From Microcyclospora pomicola (lineage: Eukaryota > Ascomycota > Dothideomycetes > Capnodiales): a DNA stretch of 64,000 bases. The stretch lies in contig NHNY01000021.1 of assembly GCA_002786065.1 (NCBI GenBank), positions 62,001-126,000 of the forward strand. Reading direction: 5' to 3'. How positions within the stretch are numbered: the stretch's first letter is position 1; the number at the start of each line of letters is the position of its first letter. The notes below the pieces were generated by a model. It had not been told where the DNA came from. It ran no database searches and saw nothing but the letters and a program-made list of their open reading frames with translations. The position numbers and the translations under genes were made by a program. This document shows, in pieces, positions 1 through 10,710 of the stretch.

Positions 1-107
1 TAATCACAGTACACGCCCCAGACTAGTACGTGTACAGTACATCAGATCAATTATACAACACAGTACGGGTATATGACTTTGCTTTCACTTTCTTCCCACC
101 CTCCTCT

Positions 108-2039
108 TCATCTAACACGAAGCTTCTCCAACCACGCCGGATTTCTCGCAAGAAAGCCACCCACTATTGCGACCGTACCCAGCACGCTCACAGCCACGGC
201 CGTGACACCAAGGAACGCCTCTTCTCTGACTCTGCCCAAGTGAATCTCCTGTACCACATCCTTCCCATCTCCCTCCACCTCATAGTCATCTAGAACCACG
301 TTCGACAACAACTCCTGGTACTCGACCACCGTCCCGCTCCAGTTGTTGGTGATCAACCCAGCCTCGTTCTTATACCAGGAGTTGCAATTCGCGTCGTTGA
401 AGCTCGACGTCTGCAGCCGCTCCTGCAGACGGGCGTTGTAAGCTTCGATCTTCTGCTTCTTCGGTGTGACACTGAGCGATGCGCCTTTACGCCGTGCGTG
501 GAGCACCGGCCCGATGAGCCCGTTGATGTAGCGTGACTGCGCTTCGATCATCAAAATGATGCTGTTGTGTCCGAGGTTCGTGTTGGGCCCGTACAGCATG
601 GCGAAATTTGGCATGTCCTCCACGCAGACGCCGTTGAAGGCTTGGGCACCCTCGGCCCAGACATCGGATAGTGCACGGCCACAGCGTCCGCGTAGTTTGA
701 TGGGATGCATGAACTCCAGCGTTTTGAAGCCTGTGGCGCAGACTATCAAGTCGTAGTGAGACGCAGCATCGACGGGTTTGTTCTGGCTGTCTTCAGGATC
801 CAGCACTTTGATACTCGTTGGCGTGATACTATGTATCGATCTGGTCTCGAGTGTCACGTTAGGCTTGATTAGACTAGGGTAATAGTCATCTGAAGCAATG
901 GTACGTTTGCATCCACTAAAACATTCATTGGGTCAGCTCTGCATCGACATGGGACGAGAAAGTCGAAGCCATGAAGGTGTACTCACACGCCATATTTCGG
1001 TATCAACGCGTCCCACATCTCTGGATAGTCAGCCAGTTGTGTGTGCAGCAAAGTGGAAGCCATGTCTTCGACCATCTTCGCCGTCTTCGAGTCTGAACTG
1101 GCCACGGAATCGTACATCATCTCTCGGATCTTCATCTGGACAGTCCTCTTCGTCCAACGCACAGGCGGTAAGTAACGGTACACTCCACGCATGAAAGGGG
1201 ATACCTCAACATCCCCGCGAGGCACGATCCAGGCAGGAGTTCGCTGAAACACCGTAACGTGCTTGGCGACTTTCTGGACTTCGGGCAGAATCTGTACCGC
1301 TGTGCAGCCTGTGACTCGTCTCAGTATGGCATCGAGCTATCGTCCAAAGGATGAGTTCATACCATTGCCAAGAATCGCGATCTTCTTATCCTTGAGATCA
1401 TACGACCAATCCCACCTGGCCGAGTGCATCATCTTGCCCTCAAAACCATCCAGACCCTCGATCGCCGGCCATTTCGGCTGATTGAGCTGGCCCACCGCGC
1501 TAACCAAGAAATCCGTCTTGATCACGTACTCGGGCGAGAATTCGCCCTCTTTGCTTCCCTGCGGCGTCGTGACGCGTACATTCCACTTCTTCGCCGCATC
1601 GTCCCAAGTCGCGTCTTCGACTGTGCTGTTGAAGCGTACATGTTGGTATAAATTATACTCCTGTGCGGTCCGGACGAGGTAGGCCAGGATCTCCTCTTGG
1701 CCGGGATAGAGACGCGTCCAATCAGCGTTCTGATAGAAGCTGAACGAGTAGAGGGTCGACCAGACATCACAGCAGCATCCAGGGTATTTATTGTCGTGCC
1801 TCGGATCATGTCAATACTAGGTACTTCTTGAGTGGCGTGGATGCGGTGATATCGGCTCACCATGTTCCGCCCACTCCAGCGGACTTTTCGAGAATGACAA
1901 AGTTCCGAACGTTGTTTCTCTTGATGAGATCAATGGCCGTGCAGAGGCCGCTGATGCCAGCGCCGATGATCACCACGGCAGCATTGCCGTGATTCTCGTT
2001 GCCCACCGGTACCTCCGGCCAGGGTTTGTCGCCTGGCAT
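108..2039 (-). CDS. Baeyer-Villiger-type flavin monooxygenase
   Basis: FAD- and NADPH-dependent class B monooxygenase that would insert oxygen into ketones or oxidise heteroatoms. I join four exons: 2039-1861, 1799-1363, 1308-987 and 915-108, giving about 581 aa. The FAD Rossmann motif GAGISG is at residues 26-31. The Baeyer-Villiger fingerprint FxGxxxHxxxWD is at about 179-190 (F179, G181, H185, W189, D190). The NADPH motif GNGCTA is rebuilt only by splicing the second intron. A GVGCKR segment typical of the family is also rebuilt by splicing. The C-terminus carries a hydrophobic stretch that may anchor the protein in a membrane. The start is the first in-frame ATG; the frame is open further upstream but without an ATG, so a 5' exon is possible. 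The substrate cannot be told from sequence. The next gene upstream is a BAHD-like acyltransferase on the same strand. Confidence 0.88.
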
Positions 2040-2856
2040 CTTGTCACGTATGGTTTCACCAATGAGAGCAGTCGCGGGATCCAGAGCACAGAGGGAGATA
2101 CGAGACAATGGATGGCGTGGCAGTACAAGGGAGGAGGTTGTAGAAGAAAGATGGGAACTACCTAAGTGTAGTCCTTACAGCTGCAGGATTCGCTACAATC
2201 ATGGCCAGTGCATCGAGCAAAGCCCTGGAGGTGTATGGTCCGTCCAGCGGTTGTGTGTCGCGTGGTGGTCAGCCTGATATTACCGCGAGGTACAGTACTC
2301 GGGGCCGTTAAGCCCGCAAGAGCTATTAGATCATGACGATCATGACGATGTGTGCACACCGGCAAGCCGTCCGCCCATCGAACTACTGTATGCACAATAA
2401 ATACGAGCGTACTGCTGTACATCATAGATTCCTAAGCATTACATGCGCATGACTACGTTGCTGACAGTACACACTGAGAGCTGCACGCGTTCGGACTCGA
2501 AGGTCGTTTCTACAGAGCATGTATCTACACTGGTCTCTGTTTTTGGCTTTCGGTCTAAAAGTCAGCACTGCCAGCCTGACCACTCTGCAGCTCATAGCGC
2601 GGATACGTATCGAGTATCTATCTTCTCTTTCTGAATCGCAAATGTGCATAGCAGGCGCCTAGCATGCGGTACCTTCCGTGAAATGAGCCTCAGATAGCTA
2701 GCACTGCTGAAACTGATCAGGCGCGAATCCTCTGTTCCGTAAAAGCTAAGCGCAGGCGATTGACGCTGTAGTACTGAAGATCCCCTAGAAACCTGATAGT
2801 GAAGGTCGAACGATGGCTAGAATAGCACGCGTCGTGGGTATCACAGTTGCAAACCA
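2040..2856. other. intergenic region
   Basis: This gap holds the presumed promoter of the monooxygenase and the 3' end of the acyltransferase. A small imperfect tandem repeat of the 9-mer gatcatgac lies near 2330-2350. I see no credible coding sequence, RNA gene or mobile element. Confidence 0.6.
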
Positions 2857-4338
2857 TCAGACAACAATTTTGGTAGTCCACCCTCCAAGTGCAAGATCAT
2901 CGATGACACTGGACCAGTCCTCCTCGCGTAGACCAAGCAGGACTTCCCAATCTGCTTCACCCTCAGAACCACCGCGGCGCGGCAGGATGTTGAGGGCGCC
3001 TTCGGATGCCGACCAAGTCATTCGCACATAGTGGGGGATCTTGTTGGCTGCACCTTCGATGCCAAAATCGAGGTCGGCGCATTGATCCTTCCACGAACTG
3101 AAGTCCAGTCCATATCCTGGCAAGTCTAGTCCTTTGACGTAGTTATCGTGAAGCTCGGACGGGTCCTGAATAGTGGCGAACAGATGAAGGCGATCACGGA
3201 CGCTGTCTGGTGTGACCTTGTCGACGGCATTGCGGACTTCTAAAGCCCCAGTCAAGATAGCTTGAATAGTGCTAACGCAATCTTGTGGCTTGATGAAGAG
3301 GGCATCTTTCGGGTGCAAACGTTCTACAGCGAGCTTGTCGACTTGAACTTGGGCGATTGTGTGGACTATGGCGTTTCCCATGAAGGTAGGCGCGATCACA
3401 TTCTTCAGACGTGGACGGATATCGACTGCGATGCCAAGCTTGGCTGTGCCCTTTGGGTCGAGATCAGCCGCTCGAGCCCGCACAACGAGAAGCCAAATGA
3501 AAGCGGCCAGACAAGCTTGCTTAGACAAAATGCTTTTCTCGTTACTGTAGGCTGTATTGACAATGGCTTTCAGCTGTTCGACGGTGGTGCTGCAGAGTGT
3601 GATGACGCGTTTTGTGACAAAAGCTCCTTGCTTCCTCTTGGCTGACTGAAGCTCCTTGATAGTGTACTCCGAGAACGCGTCGATTGCCTTTGGAGAGATG
3701 GTCGCGGCATAAAAGGCTTCAAAGGCTTGGCGAGCATAATTGACCTCACCTTCGGACATCGAGGCGGCGGATGTCGCGTCGTCGCACCGCATGATGCGAG
3801 CGAACTCCTTGATCAGCTTCACGCAGGACGTTCCATCGAAGACACAGTGGTGAAAGTTGAAGCAGAGCAACAATCCCCCTTTGATGTAGTTCGCGTGCAG
3901 GTTGAAGACTGGACAGACGCTGTCGCGGGTTGGGACGTGAGGGGCTGGGTACAGGTCTTCGTTGAGAATACAGCTTGGAGGCATGTCACGGTCGCAAAGC
4001 TGCTGGTACGACTGATCGAACGCGTCGCGAAGATCGCGAGTTTCGAAGATATCGTGATGACCACGCGCTGCGTCAGTCGAACCGCCGTTTCTCTGATTCA
4101 ACAAGACCATGTGCTTCTTCGAGACTTCACTGGTCGACGAAGACTGGCCCATGGGTCCGACCAAGTCCAGGATGAACGGCCATTTCTCAGACAGAACCGC
4201 CAAAGCTTGTTCGATCTGCGTGTTTGCTTTATGTTGTTGATTCTCGTCGTCGGGAAACTCAAAGGTGTACACCTTGCGAGTAAGGATTCGTGGTACGGCC
4301 TGATCGGTAGGGAAGAGTCTGTAGGAACGGATGTCCAT
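2857..4338 (-). CDS. BAHD / trichothecene 3-O-acetyltransferase-like acyltransferase
   Basis: Single-exon gene of 493 aa. It would transfer an acyl group from acyl-CoA to a hydroxyl or amine of a metabolite. The catalytic HxxxDG motif is at residues 164-169 (HCVFDG). A DFG-containing segment near the C-terminus resembles the DFGWG structural motif, with the tail changed to DFGIEG. The length fits the fungal family of about 450-500 aa. The frame extends upstream to an ATG at 4569, but that extension is low-complexity; I chose the internal ATG at 4338, where the family-like N-terminus (MDIRSYRLFP) begins. It lies next to a Baeyer-Villiger-type monooxygenase on the same strand, so a shared metabolic role is plausible. 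The acceptor substrate is unknown, and family names such as trichothecene acetyltransferase should not be read as evidence of trichothecene production. Confidence 0.85.
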   Translation of the reverse strand: MDIRSYRLFPTDQAVPRILTRKVYTFEFPDDENQQHKANTQIEQALAVLSEKWPFILDLVGPMGQSSSTSEVSKKHMVLLNQRNGGSTDAARGHHDIFETRDLRDAFDQSYQQLCDRDMPPSCILNEDLYPAPHVPTRDSVCPVFNLHANYIKGGLLLCFNFHHCVFDGTSCVKLIKEFARIMRCDDATSAASMSEGEVNYARQAFEAFYAATISPKAIDAFSEYTIKELQSAKRKQGAFVTKRVITLCSTTVEQLKAIVNTAYSNEKSILSKQACLAAFIWLLVVRARAADLDPKGTAKLGIAVDIRPRLKNVIAPTFMGNAIVHTIAQVQVDKLAVERLHPKDALFIKPQDCVSTIQAILTGALEVRNAVDKVTPDSVRDRLHLFATIQDPSELHDNYVKGLDLPGYGLDFSSWKDQCADLDFGIEGAANKIPHYVRMTWSASEGALNILPRRGGSEGEADWEVLLGLREEDWSSVIDDLALGGWTTKIVV

Positions 4339-6284
4339 TCCACGGACGACTAGATTGACTGGATGGCTGTTGTGTTGTAAGATATGTGAATGTGTTACAA
4401 AGTCTCTTCTCTCAAACGGAGGACAAGGCGACGATTGTCGTTCAGTGGCGAAACTCGTGATGGATGAGGTGGTTGTGTTGGCGGGCGGAAAGAAACACTG
4501 TAGTCGGCTTGATACTCTGTGCTTTCCTCCGGGAGCCGCCGTGGTTAAGGTGATGTATGCCAACGACAAGTCTTAGGCTAGACGAGTTCGCGGGTAGCAC
4601 AGTCAGCATAAGGCAGCAGACTTAAGAGATTATCAAGCACTACGACAGCTACCTAGCTGTCTGTTTGTGCGTAAGTCTTTCACCTTTTCATACCTCAAAC
4701 CCTCAGGCATTGCGACCTTTCCGTCCCTGAGTAGACATGGCAACGACCGTGATATGCCTCGTATCGTCGACTCGCCACAGATGCCGTAGGAACAAGCAGA
4801 GTAGCTGCAATCGAATATCAAACCCCAACTCTTATACACAACAGCTTGCAGCCTACTACGTCCTTGAAGGAATGATCCATGCAGTCATATGACCAGTGAT
4901 AAGCCTGACTGACCACTCACCCACCCAGGATAGTGCACAGCTCAAAGGTAGGAGATGTGGACGGTGGACGCGTCGACAAACCTAGCCCTCGGCATTCAGT
5001 CCAGCGCATGAGACCGGCTCCTCCGATAAGTTTCATCTCACCCGGATGGCGCCTGGAGGTATCCATGTCTTCGACGCCTTGCACGAGGCATTTCGGCACT
5101 CGCGTGACAGGGGAGCGTGCGTTACCACACTCCACCGTGCGAAGCAGCCGTCAGAGTCCCGAGGAATCGAAAGTTCAACTCAGGCCGGCCGAGTCGAACA
5201 AACCGAACACAGTCTCCAACGCCTGATTCTGCCTCGTGGGACTTTTCTACGCAGAGCCATTCTGTATGGTAAGCTGAGATCATCAAGGACATCAACAAGA
5301 GACGAGCGAATTCGAAGCCGAGGATTGGGCTGGATACGAAGGACTTTGCGTGATGCAGTATTATGTACTTAAGTCATGTACAGGACATGGGGCCACGACG
5401 ACGACAACGACGTGACCGATAAGGTCGCTGATTTGCCACGGCGCTCAGTCCGAGCACACCACTGCATCACCGTAGCCTCGCGCGCGTGCGCATTCGGTTG
5501 GCTCTATGTTGACGGCCGATCCGCTCAGCACAGCATGTTCGGCAGTACAGCTGACTTGTTGTTCACTCGGCTCACGGCACTCAGTCCGGTGTGGCAGTGG
5601 CAGTGGCACGGCATTGTTCTTGTGCATATCTAAGGCTCCTTCGGCTCCGTCGCAAGGGTGGCAGTCCTGGCTTTCCTACGGATCGTTTTGGGTTCCAGCT
5701 CGACTCCAGTGGCCAGATCCTGGATGAGGGACACCGATATGTAATGAAAGCGAAGTGGATGTCTAATGATTGTAAAGCATCAAAAGGAAGTAGAGACGCC
5801 GGGAAGTTGAGAAGTCGAGTGCGTTGACGTAGCCGTGTTGGACGGGCCGATACCCATGTCCACACATAGTGAACTACATGTACTTACTTGAGTAAAACAT
5901 CGCAACATAAAGGTAGGTGTACGTAAACTACTCATCTCGGAACGATACGGCTACACAGTCTGACAGTGTCACACGATAATGTGAATGCGGCTCGGCAATT
6001 GGTTCGTCGTCAAGCTACCTTGTGCTTTCAACACACGGTATTCTTTGAGCAGCATGTCTGATTTCTGGCACATCGACCTTGCTGAAAAGCACGGCTTTGT
6101 TCAGGCTATTGTTGGTCAAGCACAAACATCTGTTGTTACATTCATGTACATGGCGATTGTCGCGATATGTACGAAGACGTCTCAGTAATCCCTAGTTTTC
6201 CTGATGAACCCGGCAGTGTATCCCAATCCCCAACACCAGACGCAATGCTACCAGACAAGCTCAAAAACTCCATACCATGCACTC
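4339..6284. other. long intergenic region, no supported gene
   Basis: About 1.9 kb between the acyltransferase 5' end and the 3' end of the glycosyltransferase-like gene. Several frames stay open for 60-108 codons, but none has a recognisable motif, a good start context or an intron structure that would join fragments. Confidence 0.55.
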
Positions 6285-7451
6285 TTAGTCACGTCCTCGA
6301 TAAGTTTCGAGATCCAAACCACATGTCTCCATCCGCTGAAACGAAAACTCGCTGTACAGCTTCGTCCACGTCCAGTCGGCGTCTTTGTTCTTCGGCCGCA
6401 CCTTGACCTTCTCTACCCAAGGTACATCGTACTCCGGTCCCGGCATTTTCGGATCTGAAAAGCGGAGGTATGCCACATCTGACAAGAAAGCTGTTCCGTT
6501 GAAGTGTGTTGACTCATGAACTGCCACATCATGGAGAGTTCCGACTGAGCGGATCAAAGCCGAAGATTCTTCTGATCGGCTGGACGCGAGTTGTAAAGGT
6601 TCGTCAAAGAGAGTAGGGAACAAAGTGTCGTTATAACTCGTTCGCGTCGAGAGCCGTTCGGAAAGGTCTTTGTACAACTCCTTGTCAGGTTGTAACAACA
6701 GCAGGTCCTCCGAGTGTACTCCGTCACCGTCCGTCGAATCGTGTAGCATGGCAAATGGGACAGGCTCGGTAAATGCAAGCACAGCATCCAAAGGCGTTGC
6801 GTCCAGGAGCATGCCGGGTGTCTCGACACTCAGCAACCGATCAAGATCTGTAAAGGCAAACGCGCTCGCCAGCGAATAGACATCTGCTCTCACTCCTTCC
6901 TCGCCTCTGACGATCGGATTGACAGGCCTCAATTCGACAGCATATCGCCGTGCCGCCATGCGCATCAAACGGCGACTAATGTCGACGAAAGGATCGGCAA
7001 TGGCGCCTCTAGACGCTTCTATGTCGTCTGCCCATGAACGCGGAAACAATAAGATCCTCCTTGCTGGGCTCTTCAATCTGTGTAATTCTGCGAGAACCAT
7101 AATCGCGCTGCAAACATCGTGATGGCTTCGAGCAATCTGCACATGTGCTAGTCTCTTCCAGTCCACGCTTGCGCTCGCCTGCTCCTCTGCGCGCATCTGC
7201 TGTGTGTATGCGATCTTCTCCTTGGCATTAAATAACCGGCTACCCCCGACATCGCTCAGATCCTGAGTATGCTGAGTTGTCAAGGACGGCGGTGGAGGCG
7301 GTAATCGAGGTCTCAAAGCAGTCTGGAGAGAAGTGACGCCGCGTTGTTGTATCGTGTAGCCGAAGAGGAAGAGGAGGGTGGTAAGGAACACGATCAGTGT
7401 GCTGGACAGAGCAACAGAAACTTGGGATTGCGTTAAGAGAATTCGGGTCAT
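6285..7451 (-). CDS. type II membrane protein, GT8-like glycosyltransferase candidate
   Basis: Single-exon gene of 388 aa. Residues about 10-31 form one strongly hydrophobic segment (LIVFLTTLLFLFGY) after a short N-terminus, the layout of a Golgi or ER type II glycosyltransferase. The next part resembles a nucleotide-diphospho-sugar transferase fold: a segment on transporting or modifying along RSHHDVCSAIMVLAELHRL, then a DRLLSVETPGMLLDATPLDAV region that aligns in style with the DxD-containing segment of family GT8 proteins. No clean DxD is visible, so catalytic activity is uncertain. The C-terminus ends with a WTKLYSEF..ME.CGLDLE pattern seen in related fungal proteins. The open frame runs on to 7604 but only with a non-ATG codon, so the ATG at 7451 is used. 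It is divergent from PRP38. Confidence 0.7.
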   Translation of the reverse strand: MTRILLTQSQVSVALSSTLIVFLTTLLFLFGYTIQQRGVTSLQTALRPRLPPPPPSLTTQHTQDLSDVGGSRLFNAKEKIAYTQQMRAEEQASASVDWKRLAHVQIARSHHDVCSAIMVLAELHRLKSPARRILLFPRSWADDIEASRGAIADPFVDISRRLMRMAARRYAVELRPVNPIVRGEEGVRADVYSLASAFAFTDLDRLLSVETPGMLLDATPLDAVLAFTEPVPFAMLHDSTDGDGVHSEDLLLLQPDKELYKDLSERLSTRTSYNDTLFPTLFDEPLQLASSRSEESSALIRSVGTLHDVAVHESTHFNGTAFLSDVAYLRFSDPKMPGPEYDVPWVEKVKVRPKNKDADWTWTKLYSEFSFQRMETCGLDLETYRGRD

Positions 7452-7695
7452 GATTTGCTGAATCGGTGAACCTTGGGATACATGTTCAAAACGGTGTGTG
7501 CCATCAACGATGTCGTCGTTACTGCTCGCAACATTTGGTGTTCCGGACGACAGCTTCCAGGTTTCGCCACGTGGTAGATTGTTGCCATAGAGACAATCTT
7601 CCACAGCTTAGTCATGCTTGAAGATTCGAGTCCTCGCAAGCTCGAGAGTTTCACGTGTCAGTCCGCTCACAGTCTCATCTTGGAACTCAATACCA

Positions 7696-8427
7696 ATGGC
7701 GCACCAAGCAGACGCGAAACGTGCGCTCGATGAGCGTGGGTATGTCGGTTCTCTCATCCGCGGTGACAACCCGCTCAAGCTTTTCGAGAAGCCTGTGCGA
7801 GACCGGATCATCGATTCTTATTACTGGAAAGAACAATGCTTTGGACTCAACGCTGCCACTCTGCTCGACCGCGCCATCGAGCTCACTTTCATTGGTGGTA
7901 CATACGGCATCGCGCAGAAGCCTACCCCATTCCTTTGTCTGGCCTTCAAGCTCCTGCAGCTAACGCCCGATAAAGAGATCATCATGTTCTACCTCGAGCA
8001 AGAAGAATTCAAGTACTTACGCGCACTGGCGGCGTTTTACATCCGACTTGCATGGGAGAAAGATGAGGATGTGTACACGACGCTGGAGCCGTATCTGAGC
8101 GATCTGAGGAAACTGAAGAGGAGGACAAGAGAAGGATGGGCGCTGACTCATGTGGATGAGTTCGTAGATGATCTATTAGTGAAAGGACGTGTGTGCGCGA
8201 CCACGCTGCCGAAGATCAACCCTAGAGTATTCTTGGAAGACGAGGATCGGCTCGAGCCGAGGAGAAGTGCGTTGGGGGATGAGTTGGATGAGTTGGACGA
8301 CGATGATGATGATGAGGGCAGCGAAGGAGAGATCGAGGAGGTCAAAGCTAATGGCAACGGCCATGAAGTTCGCGAGCACTCCGAGGAGCAAACGATTGAG
8401 CCTGGTAATGACACGGACGGAGACTGA
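7696..8427 (+). CDS. PRP38: pre-mRNA splicing factor PRP38
   Basis: 243-aa intronless gene for PRP38, a component of the U4/U6.U5 tri-snRNP and B complex that is needed for spliceosome activation. The PRP38 domain covers most of the first 180 residues and begins with a family-typical N-terminus (GSLIRGDNPLKLFEKPVR), followed by the conserved stretches SYYWKEQCFGLNAAT and GGTYGIAQKPTPFLCLAFK. The C-terminus is an acidic run (DELDELDDDDDDEGSEGE) and a low-complexity tail. The frame is open upstream to an ATG at 7618, but homology starts at MAHQADAKR, so 7696 is the chosen start. It shares a 244-bp divergent promoter with the glycosyltransferase-like gene. Confidence 0.95.
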   Translation: MAHQADAKRALDERGYVGSLIRGDNPLKLFEKPVRDRIIDSYYWKEQCFGLNAATLLDRAIELTFIGGTYGIAQKPTPFLCLAFKLLQLTPDKEIIMFYLEQEEFKYLRALAAFYIRLAWEKDEDVYTTLEPYLSDLRKLKRRTREGWALTHVDEFVDDLLVKGRVCATTLPKINPRVFLEDEDRLEPRRSALGDELDELDDDDDDEGSEGEIEEVKANGNGHEVREHSEEQTIEPGNDTDGD

Positions 8428-8719
8428 TGAAAGTTCCAAAGGACTCCGGCAAGGTTATCCTAGACCTATCAACGCTAACATGACCACTGCTTGTCCATTG
8501 CCAGTAAAATCAGGATATGAAGCAAAGATCATTCGGTCTGCTTACTAGAGCTACCTGGAGCTTCGGAGCCAAAGACTCCCAACTTGATTGACAAGGGGGT
8601 GAGCCGGTTTCCTGCGATTCCTGGCTGGTGATCTGCTAGTACTTGGGCCATGCATTCAGTTCCCAGAACACTGGAATGGGTTCGCTAAAACTGCACAACC
8701 AGGACCCCACTTAAGACAT

Positions 8720-9725
8720 TTACGCGTCCATCCTCTCGACGCCTTCCGCCAGATCCTTGCAGGTGGTGACAAATCCCCAGGTGTTCGCTGCATTGTACTG
8801 AAAGCATTGCTGGGCATAGTCTGGACTCGACGTCGCCGCACCGTCGCTGAGCAGCACGCAATCATATCCTTTGCTGAAACTGTCCGTCAACGTGCCGCCC
8901 ACACACTACAGGATCTGTCAGCGAAAGGAAAAATTTTGCATCACCAGAAATCATTCTTACCTGGTCTGTGTTCACACCCGTGAAGAACAAAGTCTTGATG
9001 CCTTCACGCTCCAAGAACTCTTCGCATGCGCTGCCGCTGTTCATGCCGCTCATGCGGTTCTTATGGATCCATACGTCCGGCCTGCTATTCAGCTTCGCAC
9101 CCTCCCGATACATCTGATCCAGTGGAGAATACAATGCTGTGTTCCATGCTCCTCGCATCAGCAATTTGCCAGCATCAATCTCCTTCCCAGTGTCTGGATC
9201 GATGAGCATTCCACAATCCGTCCCTAACCCCTTTGACACTCTCGCCCCTGTGCGTATGGTTCCATGCTTATCCACCGGCACCGTAGCTCCCTGCTCGGTC
9301 CCGCGACTCGCCTCGAACCCGAACGCCCGCGTCACCGCCGGCGGCATCCTGTCCACCTCTTGCGCCGTCAAGCCCCAATTCAGCCAAATCACACGAATCC
9401 CCGCCTTCCGCGCCGCAGGGATGGCGTAACGGACCAACTGCTCGCCCGCCGCATGCCCCGCGCCTTTCTGGCGCCCCAATGCCGGGCTGAGGAAGAAGTT
9501 CTGCATGTCGATCACGACGAGCGCAGACTTGGCCGGGTCGACGGTGATTGGGCTTGTCGTGGTCCGCAGCGTGAGGGTCGAGGATGGTGGCGGCGAGTCC
9601 AGCGTCGCAGGATGGGTGAGATCGAAGCCGGTGTGAGAGGAGTAGCGCCAGAAGTTGTCGGCGTTGCCGATGATGGCGATGTGTTCGTCGTGGCCATCCT
9701 CAGGGAGCGCGGAGGAGGATGACAT
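8720..9725 (-). CDS. isochorismatase-like cysteine hydrolase
   Basis: Two exons, 9725-8961 and 8905-8720, give 316 aa. The intron (8960-8906, 55 nt) has gtaaga and ctgtag ends. The catalytic triad of the family is visible: Asp73 in VVIDMQNFF, Lys222 in HKNRMSG and Cys256 in GVNTDQCV. The cysteine is the first codon of exon 2, so an unspliced reading would lose it. The family hydrolyses isochorismate, nicotinamide or other amides and vinyl ethers; the insertion between Asp and Lys is long and the substrate cannot be assigned. There is no obvious signal peptide, so I expect it to be cytosolic. It converges with PRP38 across a 292-bp gap that shows nothing notable. Confidence 0.9.
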
Positions 9726-10710
9726 GGTGGGAGATATGCTGCGATGTGCTGCTCAGTCATCGAGGTTGGGGATACAGTGATAGCTCGTCACATCAAGCCC
9801 GCTACTGCTGAAGTTCCAAGCGCAAGGAATGAGGCGACTTGTAAGTGGCAGAGGGTATGAAACATCGACTTCCTACTCGATCGGACGGAGAAACCTATAG
9901 CGGTGGTCCTGCGAATGCCCTCGTCTCTTGCTTTTCGGATATCTAATCTGGTACATGTAGCAAAGCAAATGTCGAGATCCTCAAGAACATGCCGGGAACC
10001 AATCTCGATAGGATAGGTAGGTATTACATGTATACATGTCACATAGTTCAGACGCGGGGTGATGTCTACCTACCTTACGTCGCGAACCAGATAGAAATGT
10101 ACCTTGGATATGCCCATCGATAAGGCCCATAAGGTAGGAAGAGCTCTGGAGATCAATTTGCCTGCCTGCCTGTTCGAGCTAGAGTGGAATATAAGGTAGA
10201 GCTGGCCGGGCGGCTGTGGAGACCTTACACACCTACACAGGTACGTACATGTCACAAAGCTACCTAGGTACCTACATTATGCAGGACATTGAATTATTGT
10301 AGGTACGTTCCAATAGCTTTATTTCTTTTTCTATTCATTTCGTATTTCTTCTGTACATGTGACTTTTTCATGCAAAGACCCTACATACATACCCTACCTA
10401 GACCGACCAGACCAGACCAGACCATGCAGATATGCATAGGTCGAGAGAAAACTAATGCTGAAGACATCCATGATTCCATGGCTTGGTGGCTGCACATATC
10501 GTGCCGTCCACAGAACTGAAGACTCTGTGGTTTCTTGCTCCCATAACATTCACGGCGTGCTTGGAGCTTTCCCTTCACATGCCAAGCTTTCCCAGCACAA
10601 AAAAGCGCGCTTCCCTTGAGATCCAAAGAAAGCTGGAGATGATGGCAAGATTGTAAAGACGCTTCGTTCACTTCAACTTTCTTGCTTTTTCCAATGTTTC
10701 AATTCTACGT
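9726..10710. other. intergenic region rich in TACCTAGGTA-like and ACATGT motifs
   Basis: About 1 kb with no credible gene. It is enriched in short palindromic strings such as tacctaggtacct (10261-10274), catgtatacatgtc (10028-10041) and repeated cctacct/aggtagg. It holds the promoter of the isochorismatase-like gene and the 3' region of the carrier gene. Confidence 0.5.
10406..10424 (+). repeat. short (ACCAG)n tandem repeat
   Basis: Three full copies plus a partial copy of the pentamer accag, in an intergenic region. It is a minor microsatellite with no sign of function. Confidence 0.8.

Noticed and set aside
3727-4353. 208-codon plus-strand frame opposite the acyltransferase
   Set aside because: Antisense to a clear acyltransferase domain; no independent motif.
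9900-10300. Palindromic tacctaggta/acatgt strings as transposon ends
   Set aside because: Copies are too short and scattered; no target-site duplication or transposase is present.
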